DNA of 64,000 nucleotides. It comes from Rhyzopertha dominica. Taxonomy: Eukaryota > Arthropoda > Insecta > Coleoptera > Bostrichidae. Positions 24,701 through 37,800 of the stretch are shown here, piece after piece; within the stretch, counting starts at the first letter, position 1, and each line of letters begins with the position of its first letter. The notes beneath the pieces are model-generated. The model had not been told where the DNA came from and did no database searches. It saw only the letters and a program-made list of their open reading frames with translations. The DNA lies in assembly GCA_025024175.1 (NCBI GenBank), contig QCXZ01000053.1, forward strand, positions 10,292,001 to 10,356,000, read 5' to 3'. Position numbers and translations under genes: made by a program.

Positions 24701-25249
24701 ATTATCTAAGCAGGTTGTACATAATTAGGTGTGAGTTGCCCACTGTGATAACTTGTTTGGACAAACAATGACAAAAAAATGCACTTTATTCCTAAGATAC
24801 TGAGGTCATCATCGGAATATTCAGACGATTCCCGCAACTGCTGTCTTTTTACCAACAGTTTAGTTTCATTCGATCTTGTCTCGCAAGGGCGATACCGTCG
24901 TTTTTCTGTTAATTGTTGACACAGGAAACTAATAAATATCAATGTTTTGATGGTTTATCTACGTTTTTTGCTTTTCTCGCGAACTTATTGCATAGTAACA
25001 GAGACTTGACCCCTTAGTTTAGCACTGAATTTGGTTGTGACCGGACGTCTCTATTTAAAGATTTTTTGTGGTAAAAGATCTAAGGTAAGCAGCTATAATA
25101 ATACGCAAAAATTGTAAAGATGTAGGTACACATTTTTTTGTACATGTAATCAAACAAAATGCACTAGCTTAAAATGTAATTTCCCTTTCATCGCATAACG
25201 CAAATTACTGTTAATTTACCGGTACTAACCCGATTTTAATAAGCCGTGA

Positions 25250-25862
25250 ATGTGTGAAGTCCCACAAACAATCCTAAAGGACTTTGATCGTTCGTCACAA
25301 ATGACGTCACGCGTACCACGAATAAAAGCAAAAGAAAGCGGTATTTCAACCTTGAAGTCGTGCTCGACGAGAATCAGCACATGCCCGAGGTTATTTTTCA
25401 CGCATCCACGTCTTTATCGCCCAAAAACGTCAGTGATATCACAATAATTGAATAATTACTCAAGAGTGTGTTTTTGTGTTGCAGCCAATTCGAACAAAGT
25501 TTTTCCCGCCCAGAAAACAGACGAAAGTGCGTTTAGAAATCTGTAGTTCCCAGGTTGGCCACTGTCATCACGTGCTCGTCCAGTCACATGTCAAACTTTT
25601 GGCGAAAATAGCTTCTGCGTGTGGCAAAAACATTCTCGTGCCGTTAATTGTGTTGCATTTGCGCAACGGAAGCCTCTCCGTGGTCGAAATCTGCCGTTCT
25701 GCAGACAGAGCCTGACCGTGGACGATGGAGTAGGGGGAGACGACGAAGACGACGGTTTGGGCATGTTTGCGAAAGGGCTCTAAGAATGACGAGCTCCAAA
25801 CAGCGAAAAATGGGTGCAGAAGTATAGTGGTGTTGTGTGTGTGACTCTTACGTTGTCTAACG
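25250..25862 (+). promoter_or_regulatory. PPTC7 promoter and 5' leader with a consensus CRE
   Basis: The interval before the PPTC7 ATG is clearly less AT-rich than its flanks and rich in CG dinucleotides, like an insect housekeeping promoter. It includes the full palindromic cAMP-response element TGACGTCA at 25302-25309. The transcription start is not identifiable. A possible leader acceptor (TTGTGTTGCAG) lies near 25484. Confidence 0.4.
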
Positions 25863-28800
25863 ATGCATTCGCTGTGGTTAACTGGCAGATTGCTGTCGCG
25901 TGCTATATGGAACGGAATTTCCAACATTTCGACAGCCGCCGACCCCAGCCTCCAGAGGAAGGCGGATCCGTGTCTGGTATCGGCCGTCTGTGGCTTTTCC
26001 AAGGAGAAAGGAGTACAAAGACTGATCAAGGGACAGTTCGGTGACGATGCGTGGTTCACGACCAAGCATAGGTCTGCCGACGTCCTAGGTACGATGCTGG
26101 GTACCCCCCGCAGCTCAGACACTCACCATCTCGTGGTTTTCAGGTGTTGCCGACGGTGTCGGTGGTTGGAGGGCGTACGGAATCGACCCCGGGGAGTTCT
26201 CGTTCCATCTGATGAGGACGTGCGAACATCTCGTTAGGTTAGGTCGTTTTAATCCTACTAATCCATCGGAACTGATAGCGCGGAGCTACTACGAGCTTCT
26301 GCAGCACAAGAAGGCTATTTTAGGTATGTCTCTTACGAGCCGTCTGTAGTTTGCATGCTTCATATAAGGTTCTGTAGTAATAACAATCGAAATGACAGTT
26401 CTGCGATATGTTTTTTCACCAGAAATGTGTAAAGCAGCATTCGCAGTGTGGCTGCTAACACAATAGAAACCAATAATGTTGCATATTTAGCTACCATTTG
26501 TTGTTCTGTCGCCATGATTGGAATCCACAAAGTGCATTAGGATGTTACTTGTTTGTTGAGGTTAGGATAATATTTGTATTTAACGGGAAATCCCCAATTT
26601 CATAAAATTGTAAGGTAATTGTATACCCCATTTAATACACAGAAAGTAGCACCTATATATTCCATATTATAACAGTGATAAAGTATAACACACAAAAAAC
26701 ACAAATACAATATAAATCAATTTAACACAATCCATTACATTTTAGTTTACAACAGTATATCAAAAGTATAACGCTAGGTAAGAACATACATACATAATGA
26801 ACTAGTAAATCAAACAAGAGCAAGTATGGTCAACTACAGACATAGTACTCTCAGCATGCCTTTAACTGGACATATGTAACTCAAATGAAAGATGTCAAAA
26901 TCGCTGAATTCATTATCCAATCAGGTTTTTGCGATAGAAGAGTTATATGTGTATAACGAAAAAGCTCACTATTCCTAGTGCTCCAAGAAGGTTACCAATC
27001 TAGCGGTTCACTGCAGTTCAGATACCATTGACCAGCTACCAGTCAACAAAACTATCTAAATTGCACTGTACCTAACACAAAGTTATCACCAATCAGTGTA
27101 ATATATTTTGCAGTTTTGAGATCGGCATAAGCATAAACAGAACCGTTAAAACACAATGATTTGATTTTTATTAAGCTATTACATACTCCAAAGTAGGACA
27201 ATAGATTGATTAGCCACATCAAACGCCTTTGCAAAATCAATGTTCGCCACTTCTTTTTGCATTATATTGTTTAAACCATCAGAAAGTAATTGAATAAATA
27301 ACAGCATGCAGCAAGTTAAAAGTGTGAATGCCATCAGCAAAATGTCCTTAATCCTGTGAACAATAAACAGGTAGTGTTTTTTCATCCTAAAATTATTGGA
27401 AACGTACCTATTATAGAAAATACTCGATAAAAGTTCAAAGAATGAGTAAAAATAAGTTGTTTTAATTTTTATGGAGATATAGAAAAATAAACTTGCAACA
27501 CTTAATCAATCTACAATGAATTAATTTTCTCATTAGAGTCATGATTTTTATTTTCCTTCAACATAAAGTGACTCATCTGTCTAAGTGAGCAAATTTAGAA
27601 TCAGAAGTATCTGATTGAATATTTATAATAAAAGTTATCTGACTAATGCCTAATGTTTGTCACACCGATAGTGGCTTAACGGATCGGGCTTGTTGATGGT
27701 TTGTTGGATAGGTTTTTAGCCTAACGATGATCAACATATACTTTTTTCTTTCTGTACGAGGAAAATGCGCTGAAGCCTTTTTCCCGTAAAGGCTTTTTCA
27801 TCTTGTTTCCAATTTTGTTTAATTTTAATTCTTATTTCTTAACGATATTTCTCCATTTTTTTATGTATGATGTCAAATACTTTGTCACTGCATCACTCAA
27901 GTCTAGTTCATATTGGATAAGTTTTATGTAATAAGTTTTGCAGTCAGTTCAAGCCAATTCAGTGGGATTCTATTGATAATTTTGTGGAGGTAGACAAAAT
28001 AATAATTTTCCTTTTTTTCAATATTTCATCAGTATGGTTTACTATACTATTTACTTTTTGTGAAGGATTCGTCAAATCAGTTGTTACCCATATCATTCCG
28101 AATAAATTTCCAATTGACTGGCAATGTGCATTATCGATTATAATAATCATTCATAGTCCTGATGGTCCCTGATGTCCATTAACCTAACAAAAATCAAATC
28201 ACATTCAGACAAAAAGCGAATGTTAGCGTCCTCTACCCCCAAACTTGAATTTTCCCTCTTAAACTTTGTAGGAAGACTTTCTTCAGAAGTTTGCAGTACC
28301 TGCNGAGGAATCTACCATTTTGATATGGCCATGTTTCATACAAAAATATAAACTGTAGCTTCCCTTATTCACTTTTCTTCAGTAGCTTAAACTATTTTCC
28401 CCAGAGATAAATTATCAGATTGATTTATTTATTATTTTCTGTCTGCCAATCTTTTTTGTAGCTACAACTATAAAGTTGTAGAACTTGGAGAAAAATCCAG
28501 GTATTCCTTTGCAAATTTGCTCACATATTCAGCTGATTTTTTTTTTAAATAATGCAATCCATAGGTCTCCTGTTCTCCTGATACAGTACAGAGCTTGTCA
28601 TAAATGTAAATTACAATTTATCGATCTTTTAGAAAGAATTGTATATTACCTGAAATTACATGCTGTACTTGCATATGTTTTTAGGATCCTTGTAAAATTC
28701 AATGTAGCAACGTTATGCCACTTCTTGGACCAATTCTCCAGAGTATTCAAATCTGATGGTAATACAAAAAAAATTAATTTTCGCTTTGGAGAAAAAGAAA

Positions 28801-31800
28801 AATTTATAACCTCAAGATAGTAAAGAAATATGTATCCCTGACACATGAGATACACTTTAAAAAAAGTACCCCCCCCCTTAAAATGATAAAAGAACTAAGC
28901 ATGACTACTATTTAGAATTGAGATAATCTCAGCTGCCTGATATAAACATTTTACCCTTGTGACATAGGGCTTGCAAATAGCCAGAAATTAATGACAATTT
29001 ACATTGTCAGCATTCGATATGCATGTTTCATTGTCTTGGACTTTGCATAACTTTTTGTAAGACTTGTAAAGTAATTCAAAGTTCATATAGCNTAGCTGCT
29101 ATCGTGCGAANTTAAATCTCTGATATAAATAAATGGTTAAAAATCATTCAAATACACATTTCTACATTAATATTGTAACTTGTTTGTAATCGTTTTTGTT
29201 ATTGTTAATTAATTTGTTGTATGTTAACGTCATTTAAGATACAGTCTTATCAGGCTCATAAAGTCAGTTTCATAACAGAAATTAAGGCATGCAAAGTGTT
29301 CTTTAGTTCATTTCTTGTATGCTGTGTATTATTCTTTCAGTTAATTTGGACATAAATGAAATATTTTTATTCTTGGTCTTCCTCTTTCTGTAAAATTTTT
29401 GAACTGCATAGTATAATAGAAAAGATGTATAAAGTACTAGCCTAAGAGGTTAGAAAGAAATACTAAAAGTGAATGTAGTATAGGAAGGTTGTTTTTAATG
29501 GTATGAGTGAAGTTAGATGTTAGTACGTGTAGAACTCTGGCTGTCACAGTTTTTTTATCCGCTAGCCCGAAACTGCTGCTGTAACACAAACAAACCTTAA
29601 GCAAACATGACATGTTGACATAAGCTTGCTTCCGTTGTCAAGACAAAGTACCATCTACTGCAAATTGCTACTTGTTGGGATAAAGTTGTTACAACCATGA
29701 GAATTAGATTGGCCAGAGGGATATTTAATATGACAACACTACAGCTGGTGATTTAAACAAGTTGAATTTATTTATTGAAAGACTAGCTGTTGCCCTTGGC
29801 TTTGCTTGTGTAGTAGGCTATTATTGTATATAGCAAATATTAAATCCCAAATTAAAATTTTTCGAAATAAATGCTAGAGATCAAATAATAGTGTAATATC
29901 TAACTAAATGTTTAAATATTTCTTTGAAAACAATTAAAAAAACCATACTCACCGCATTTCACCCCATGGAAGGTATTTCCTAAAACATTTATATAAGTGT
30001 ATTAATTTCTAAACATTTTAAATATGTAATTCATTTGTTTCATAAATAATTTAAATTTAAAAAAATTATCCCTTAATTCAACCCCTCAGAGGTGTAATTT
30101 TTAAAAACACTGAAACAGACTTATTTGTTTTCTAATTAAAAGCCCAAATAATAAAGTTTCATGCTTTTAACACCAATTAACTTCACTAATGTCATAAACT
30201 TTTATCACCCATTTCACCCCTTAAGAGTGGAATTTTTAAGAATCCATAACCTAAATACTGTTTGTCATTTCAAAAATAACAGAAGACACATGCAAAGATT
30301 CTTCCCCTATAGGATGGAATTTTCAAAAACACTGGAACATGCACTATTTATTTTTAATCAAAGGCTTAAAATAATGTTTCGTGCTTCTCTCTACAAAAAT
30401 AACGGACTTCCATATGAACTTTCATCCCCTATTTTACCCCCTTAGGCATAGAATTTCCAAAAATCCTGCCTTAGGGGATGTTTATGTTATGAAGGGAACC
30501 TACCCGCCAAATTTCACACTCAGCTGAATTTAAAAAAATGACATAGTTCCAAACAAACCTTCATCACCTATTTTACCCCCTTAAACAATGAATTTGTTTA
30601 AAATAGTGATACAGTAAACGTTTGTTTTGAACCATGAGCTCACATATATTTTTTTACATTTCTAACTTCAAAATTGACCAAGTTTCATACAAACTTTCAA
30701 CCTTCATTTTAACCCCTTAAGGGATGAATTTGCAAAAATCCCTTCTTAGTGCACACTTAAATCATTTAAGGAACGTTTGTACAAAATTTCATGCTTCTAG
30801 ACCCAGCGGCTTCAGCTGTGGGTTGATCAATCACTCAGTTAATCAGTCAGTTTCTTACTTTATCTATATAGAAATCATAATCTACACTGTTACCATAAAG
30901 TGGATTGCAACAATCAATTTGTAAATGGACTTTAAACAAAAGAAATGTTAAAAGCTATAAGCGTGAACTCAATGTTTCATTGATAGTTTACATTTCAATA
31001 GCAATTGGTTTCAATCAACCGATCAAAACAAACATCTTCATTGTCCCTGCTGTCTTGTATAAATTGCATGCAGCTTCAATCATCAGCACATTTCATAAGA
31101 AATACAATTATTTCTAGAGCCAAATGTTTTGTAGCTTTTATGTATGATTGCATTACCCTTAGCACTTGTAAAATTCCAAACCTATTCTATAGATTTATTC
31201 AGAAACATTTTCAAGAGTCCACAATTTAAGTGTACTGTAGCCTCATTGAAGAGTTCCAAATCATAGCAGACCTGGAAAATAGATAGTAGAAAGTTAATAA
31301 TTCAATGCACATCTATTATAATTCTTTTCTATTTTACAAACATTTACATACATGTTTATGTCACCTAAAACACCCCACTTGATGTCCATTTGGCAATTTT
31401 TTCAATAAAGAACTACTACTACTATTATTATTACATTGATGATGCTCATCTAAGCAGTCATGTGGCTGTTGTTTTGCAAAGTCATATGCTAGACAAACGC
31501 CTGACTTATAACCGGTTTTTTCTGGCACATGATCAGGACTAAATATAAAAATATTTTTTTCAAATCCACCGTCGGTAAATNACAAAGGTTATTTGGCAGA
31601 CTCACCTTAAAATTCTTGTTTTCAAATGGTCACTAAAAATACATCGCCATTTTTTTATATTATTCCCATTGATTTTGTCCCAGCCCGTGGTTTGCTGCTA
31701 TTTTTAAATCAATTAAGTAAATACGTTTCATGTGGTGTTCTATTAATAGTATTTAGGGTTTTCGTGGAATTCGTAGGTGCATCAAAAATTTAGTTTATTG

Positions 31801-34800
31801 CCATTGGCATTCACCAACGTGTGAATTTTATGTTGTAATAAACTACCAAAATATCAACAGGAACATGTATAGACCAGAATTAAATGAAAAAAAAAACATA
31901 GGTAACATTACAAGGATCATATGTATCAAACTTATGTAAAATATACTAGTGTGACTTGAAAAAGAAAAGGGAATTCATTCAGTAAAAAACCTTGACACAG
32001 TAAACTTCTCTACAATCATTTTTAGATATAAATAAGAATAGAATTATTCTGAGCGAATGCCACTATTACAGTAGAGTTTTATAGTAAATGTGTTTTGTTA
32101 GCTTAGTTAAAAAAGAAATAGTGAACAAGTCATTGTTTAATTTTAATAATGTCAGAATTGTTTGTTCTGAACCTAATTTAATTAAAAGATTTAGAAATGG
32201 TTTATACAATAAACAAAACTCACAGATCAGATATAGAAAATTTATCAAAAATTTATACTTATGGTATTCATACCAGTAAATAATCGTAAAAATTTATCTG
32301 GCAGCATTGCTTTGTTCTCATGTCATTTATATTTCATGTCATCTTTTTATTCATTTTATGATTCATGGGATGATTCTGAAGCAGGGTTGGCATGATTAAA
32401 ACAAAATATTTAAAACATAATGTTTCAAACTTTGTTCTAAACAAATGTTTAAAACTTTTGTTTTACACAGTGTTTTTTTTACTAATGTTTTAAACAGTGA
32501 TTTTTGACGACTATTGAGGGTGATTTATTAATTATTACTATTAGGCTCGTTTACCTTCCACAAATAGATAGACAAAATTATTAGTNATTACATATATACA
32601 TAATGTCACCCTACATTTGCATAAAAAATGATTTGAATGCAAAACCAGGCCGAGTTAGTAAATATGTAAGTGTTTTTTCAAACTTAAAAAAAAGAAGAAA
32701 TGTACAGTATTTTGTTCGGCTTTTTAGTGATGAAATGAATAATAAGCTTTAACATTTTTTCATAGCTGCAATTTACTAACATTTTAAAACAACAAATAAA
32801 AATCTTAGCCTTAACATAACATAAAAATTTGTATTTCTGGTCCAATACAACAAAGCAATAAATAAGACGTTCATTCAACACTTGCTAAATAATTATATCT
32901 TTAGCATAAAAAAAAAACAAATAGTTATCAGAACTTGGGAATATAAAAAACAATAAACAAAAAATATATGCCTTTTTTCCTTTTTTTACTAGTGCAGCCA
33001 TATCTTTTTTGTACTTCTAGGATAGAGCTCCATTCTATCATTTTGCACCTTAATTTTGTATGTTCCTCCTACTGGTCATTGGAATTGTTGAACTTTAAAC
33101 TGTCAAAGTTGATATTAGCTTTTTTTTTTGGTCTAGATTTTAGGAACAGAGTTGATTTTAGCTTAAAATAGAAAAGGTTTTTTTTCATAATAAATAAAAT
33201 TGTCACGTAAATGCCGCACACATCAAATACAAATGACGACAACTGACAGTCGTAGTCACCTAGGGATTTTTAAACAAGTGCTACCCTCAGCGCCATCTGC
33301 TTGTATTTATTTTCGCTAATATATATAGTAATCTGAATGAGTGCATGTTTAAAACGTATTAAACATGTTTTCAACTAATTAAAAAAAACATGTTTAAATT
33401 TAAAAAAACTGTTTTGTTTAATTTAAAAAAAAACATGTGTTTTGCCAACCCTGTTCTGAAGATATTGGAACATACTCATACCTCATCTTAATGAGAGATA
33501 TGCTTTTAAAATGTATCCTTGCAAGTTGTATATTTTGAGCGCCCTGAAGAAGGTATAAATTATTCTGAAAGCTTGGCTTGATTGAAAAGAGTGTTTCATT
33601 AACCTGGTGGCTGCTTCTCTCTTAATTTTTTAATATTAAATTTCATGATAGATGGTCCGTTTACTCTTCACATCGTAATTTACAGTGATGGGATTTTTCG
33701 CAAACATTAGCACTTTTCTAGAGATTAGCTGTATGATGTTTGCATATACATGCTTATACTTTAGGGTTGTTTTTGGCTTGTAAAACCATACAACATGGCA
33801 TAAATTATTTTGATTTGCTCTAGAATCGTCGTGCTCTTTACATTCATAAACCCTGTGTCCATATAAAGCACATAAGTAGGAGTATAAAATAAAATAATAT
33901 TTATTTTCTGTGTGGATGGTGTCTAAGACGGACTCTAAAGGAGCTCAATGACATGTCGTTAATATTACTAGGGAGTATATTGTACAGGGTGAACAAATAA
34001 GAGAGGTGGTGGGTCATATCTCATAAACCAGTAGCTATAAAGCATCGAGGTAAAAAATTTCTTAATCAAAGTGACGAAGAGAAATTACTGGAAAATATTT
34101 TCGAGTTTGTAAAGTGACCGTTAGAGGGCGCTGTGGCGCACCAAATTACAAAATTAATGTTTGTGCCATTTTTAGCGTAATAAATGTTTGTGGTATTAAC
34201 CATATTAAGAGTATTTGGACTAAAATCTACCATTTTTATTTAGAACATTTTTTTGTTAAATATCAAATAAAGGAGTGGGAGGCGGGTGAATCTTAATATA
34301 GAAAATCGCTAATATTTCAGGTTTGGCTTAACCGATTTTAACCAACGAGGTGTCATTTTCAAGAGCTTATGTGCCTTTATAAAAAGCAATTTTAAGTGTC
34401 AGAACATAGTTTGTGTGTTGACCGCAAAGGGGCGGTTTCTGAAGTTACTACCTTTAAATCGATATAAATGTAGTAATATTAGAAACCACCCTCTTGCGGT
34501 CAACACACAAACTATGTTCTGACACCTAAAATTGCTTTTTATAAAGGCACATAAGCTCTTGATAATGACACCTCGTCTATTGAAATCGGTCAAGCCAAAC
34601 CTGAAATATTAGCGATTTTCTATATTAATATTTACCCGCCCCACGCTCCTTTATTTGACATATAACAAAAAAATGTTCTAAATAAAAATTGTAGATTTTA
34701 GTCCAAACAATCTTAATATGTGTAATACCTCAAACATTTATTAGGCTAAAAATGACACAAACATTAATTTTGTAATTTGGATGTGCCACAGCGCCCTCTA

Positions 34801-37800
34801 GCAGTCACTTTTTTTACATTTATTCTGCAGCCTTTGTATTTTATTTAATATAATTTATTGTGAAGCATTTCTCCAACATGCAATGAGGTATCTGATTTTC
34901 GATTTCCACGAGGGCATGGTACATTTTATTATGTTGAGTTGGCAGCAGACACAAGCTTATTTATTATTTTTTGATATGCTTAATAACGGGAACAACACTA
35001 ATCACTTGGGTAAGAGTGTTTATACATTTGTGTGTCAGTAAGAAAAGTGAAGTACTCATTTAAATGACAAATGAATATTCAGGAATTAAATTTAAAGGGT
35101 TACTATTTTATGTCTCAAATTAACAAGTAAAACATCTGCAACATTTCAATTTTAGGTAGCAGTACAGCATGTGTGGTGGTACTGAATCGTGAAAACAGCA
35201 CCCTTTACACGGCGAACATTGGCGACAGTGGGTACATGGTTGTGCGGCGGGGCCGCATCATCCACAGGTCGGAGGAGCAACAGCACTATTTCAACACCCC
35301 CTTCCAGCTGTCGTTACCGCCTCCTGGGTACCAGGCGGACGTACTCAGCGACAGGCCGGACAGCGCCAGCACGGACAACTTCCCCGTCGAGGACGGGGAC
35401 GTCATATTGGTCGCTACCCGACGGCGTATTTGATAATTTACCGCAAAACTTATTAGTTAATGAATTAGTTAAGGTGAGTTTGAAAAGGGTCTTTTTTAAT
35501 TCACACCTTCAAGCTTCATCCTGAAAAACATAGAAAAACTAATGCGGGAATAATCAAGAAAAAACTTACATTATCGCCGCCTTCATCCGTGGGTCATAAC
35601 AATGCGGTCACTCCGGTGGACAGACAAGGCGGTTTCACATACGCGCGGGAGATGCAAAAACAAAACATAAGTTACTCATCCGTTAAACTCAAACAGATAC
35701 ATTTAAGACTCACAGAGGGGTTTTCACCCCAGGGCATCATCCTTATACTGTCCATGGCTTCATCCCTGAGATTACATCATTAGTCAATGGTGGTTATGAA
35801 TACCTTGTTAGTTTTCTCTCTTCAACAACTAGCTAGTGTCAACCTGAAATAGTAGAGGCTTCCCCGAACGCTCACCCTAAGGCCTATAGGGTCGCATTCC
35901 AATAGTCCGGATCGGGGGCACCTAATAAGGCTACCCTCTCCACCAGAACTATGTCATTCGAGATATCCTGCATTACCCCCCGAAATGCAAGTCCTCCACT
36001 CGAAGGAACCACGGCTGTTAACCGGGCACTCTGCGCTAGGGGTTTCAAACTGCCTGAGGCACATCATGGCCAGAGACCTTACTCTCTCTGCCTGAGGCAC
36101 AACATGGCCAAAGACCTTACTCTCTCTGCCTGAGGCACAACATGGCCAAAGACCTTACTCTCTCTGCCTGAGGCACAACATGGCCAAAGACCTTACTCTC
36201 TCTGCCTGAGGCACAACATGGCCAAAGACCTTACTCTCTCTGCCTGAGGCACAACATGGCCAAAGACCTTACTCTCTCTGCCTGAGGCACAACATGGCCA
36301 AAGACCTCGCTCTCACTGAGCCAAAATCAAAAACATTTCTCTCTGTCAAAAATGACACATCCATACTCATTGCCTACTTTTTGCATCTCCTCGCGACTCT
36401 GATATTTCTCGCCAAAACAATTAATCGCATGCATACGCATTCGCTTCGATATTAGTATTTATCTTATTAACAGCGATTCTAAACATAGCAAGAAATTAAT
36501 AAACGCACAAAAACACCTTTTATTTTAATAACAACGCAGATACAAAAATAGACATTTAACATTCGGCCAACCTAACAGGGTCGTGTCCTCACGACATAAT
36601 TATTCGGTATCCCTACTTGATTTGGATAAATTAGTCAATGGTACTTCATCTGAGCCACTGTCCTCATCGATGGTATCTGATGTAATAAATGGATTTGATA
36701 ATAATAAATAGATTTTATTAAAACAAGAGCAGATACTGAGAGTAATACATGATCAATAAAGGCAAAGTCTAGCAGAAGCTATTCTACTTAATCTTTAGAG
36801 TAAACTCAACTATTTATATTAGTTAGGACAGCAAAAAAATAGAATCAATAATAAACAAAATAGAGCACAAGTTTAAAAGCGATATTAAACAACCTATTAG
36901 TTGAATATTAGTTGAATAGCAGTCAACGAACCTCATTGAGTCCGAATGAGCTAAGGAAGTCGTGGTTATCATGCAATCTGACGATCGGAAAAGGAGTGCC
37001 TTAGTTTAAATTTAAATTTGTTAATATTTATTTTATTTTTAACTCGCTCGGAAGGGCGAGCCTTACAGCTTTACCGCCTTACAGCGTTGTATGTGAAGCA
37101 GCGAACAAACGTAACAGAGCGATGGCGAGGCAACAAATATTTAGCTTTATATCGTGTATCACGTGAGTGCGTAGATGAATGAGGGGCAAACTTAGACCTC
37201 AAGTTTTCACATGCATGAGAAGAATTTAGTACAGCATGGACGAAACAACTCAAATGAAGATTCCAGCAGTAATTTATGCGTAGCCAATTCAAAGAGTTAA
37301 TTCTGTGAGATACCTGGTTCCCGCGTTGCAAGCCAAAAACCAAGCGACAGCGTGCATTCTGAACCGTTTAAACCCTGCTTCTATCAACAGAATTCAAACA
37401 GGGGTAATATAAAAATTGCAACAATTAAAGAGGACGAGAACGAGTGAATCACATAATTGCCTTTTCGAATTAACGGTTAAAAATGTCTATAAGCATAAAA
37501 TAACTTAAGGTTAAAAATGATCTTTGTATTAACTTAGTTACATGCAGCTTAAACCGGATCTGACTGTCCATAATGAGATCAAAGTATGATCAACAACATT
37601 TAATCTTATGCCATCTATAAAAATATTGAAATACTGTTTAAGAAATTTTGTACCACTTTTATTACCAAAGATAATCAGCTGCGACTTAGACAAATTCAAT
37701 TGAAGGCCATGTTCAGCAGACAATTTTCTTAATTTTTCAAGTTCTTCTTTCAGAATTTTGCTAGCCCTTGCGAAATCATGCTTATCGCAACTAAAATACA

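Larger units (their letters stand above)
17281..25240. other. Gene-poor intergenic stretch between Derlin and PPTC7
   Basis: About 8 kb with no convincing coding sequence. It holds the RTE-like tail (17820-17975), the 42-bp hairpin (18580-18720) and a TTA microsatellite near 24190-24215. Short ORFs at 21481-21763 and 24706-24942 match nothing I recognise. Confidence 0.45.
26324..35155. other. PPTC7 intron 2 (8.8 kb)
   Basis: It contains the iterated insect repeat (29783-30880), a hAT MITE (32382-33453), a Penelope-like scrap with a hammerhead-like core (about 33465-33610) and a palindromic foldback (34113-34809). The rest (26330-29780) is AT-rich without a supported gene. A possible tRNA-derived SINE start (GTGGCTTAACGGATCGGGC) is at 27671. 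Confidence 0.6.

Noticed and set aside
24706..24942. 78-codon minus-strand ORF with an acidic SEYSDDDLS stretch
   Set aside because: It could be a transposase scrap, but no recognisable motif or neighbouring element supports this.
25568..26122. 184-codon minus-strand ORF
   Set aside because: It is the antisense shadow of PPTC7 exon 1 and its GC-richer leader.
27661..27730. tRNA gene near GTGGCTTAACGGATCGGGC
   Set aside because: An A-box-like start is present but no good B box or cloverleaf follows.
31361..31585. 74-codon minus-strand ORF with Asn/Ser runs
   Set aside because: The runs come from a TAC/TAT microsatellite; the rest matches nothing I know and it contains an N.
36053..36318. 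Regular repeats as a CRISPR array
   Set aside because: Units are directly tandem with no spacers, and the window is an insect nuclear genome.
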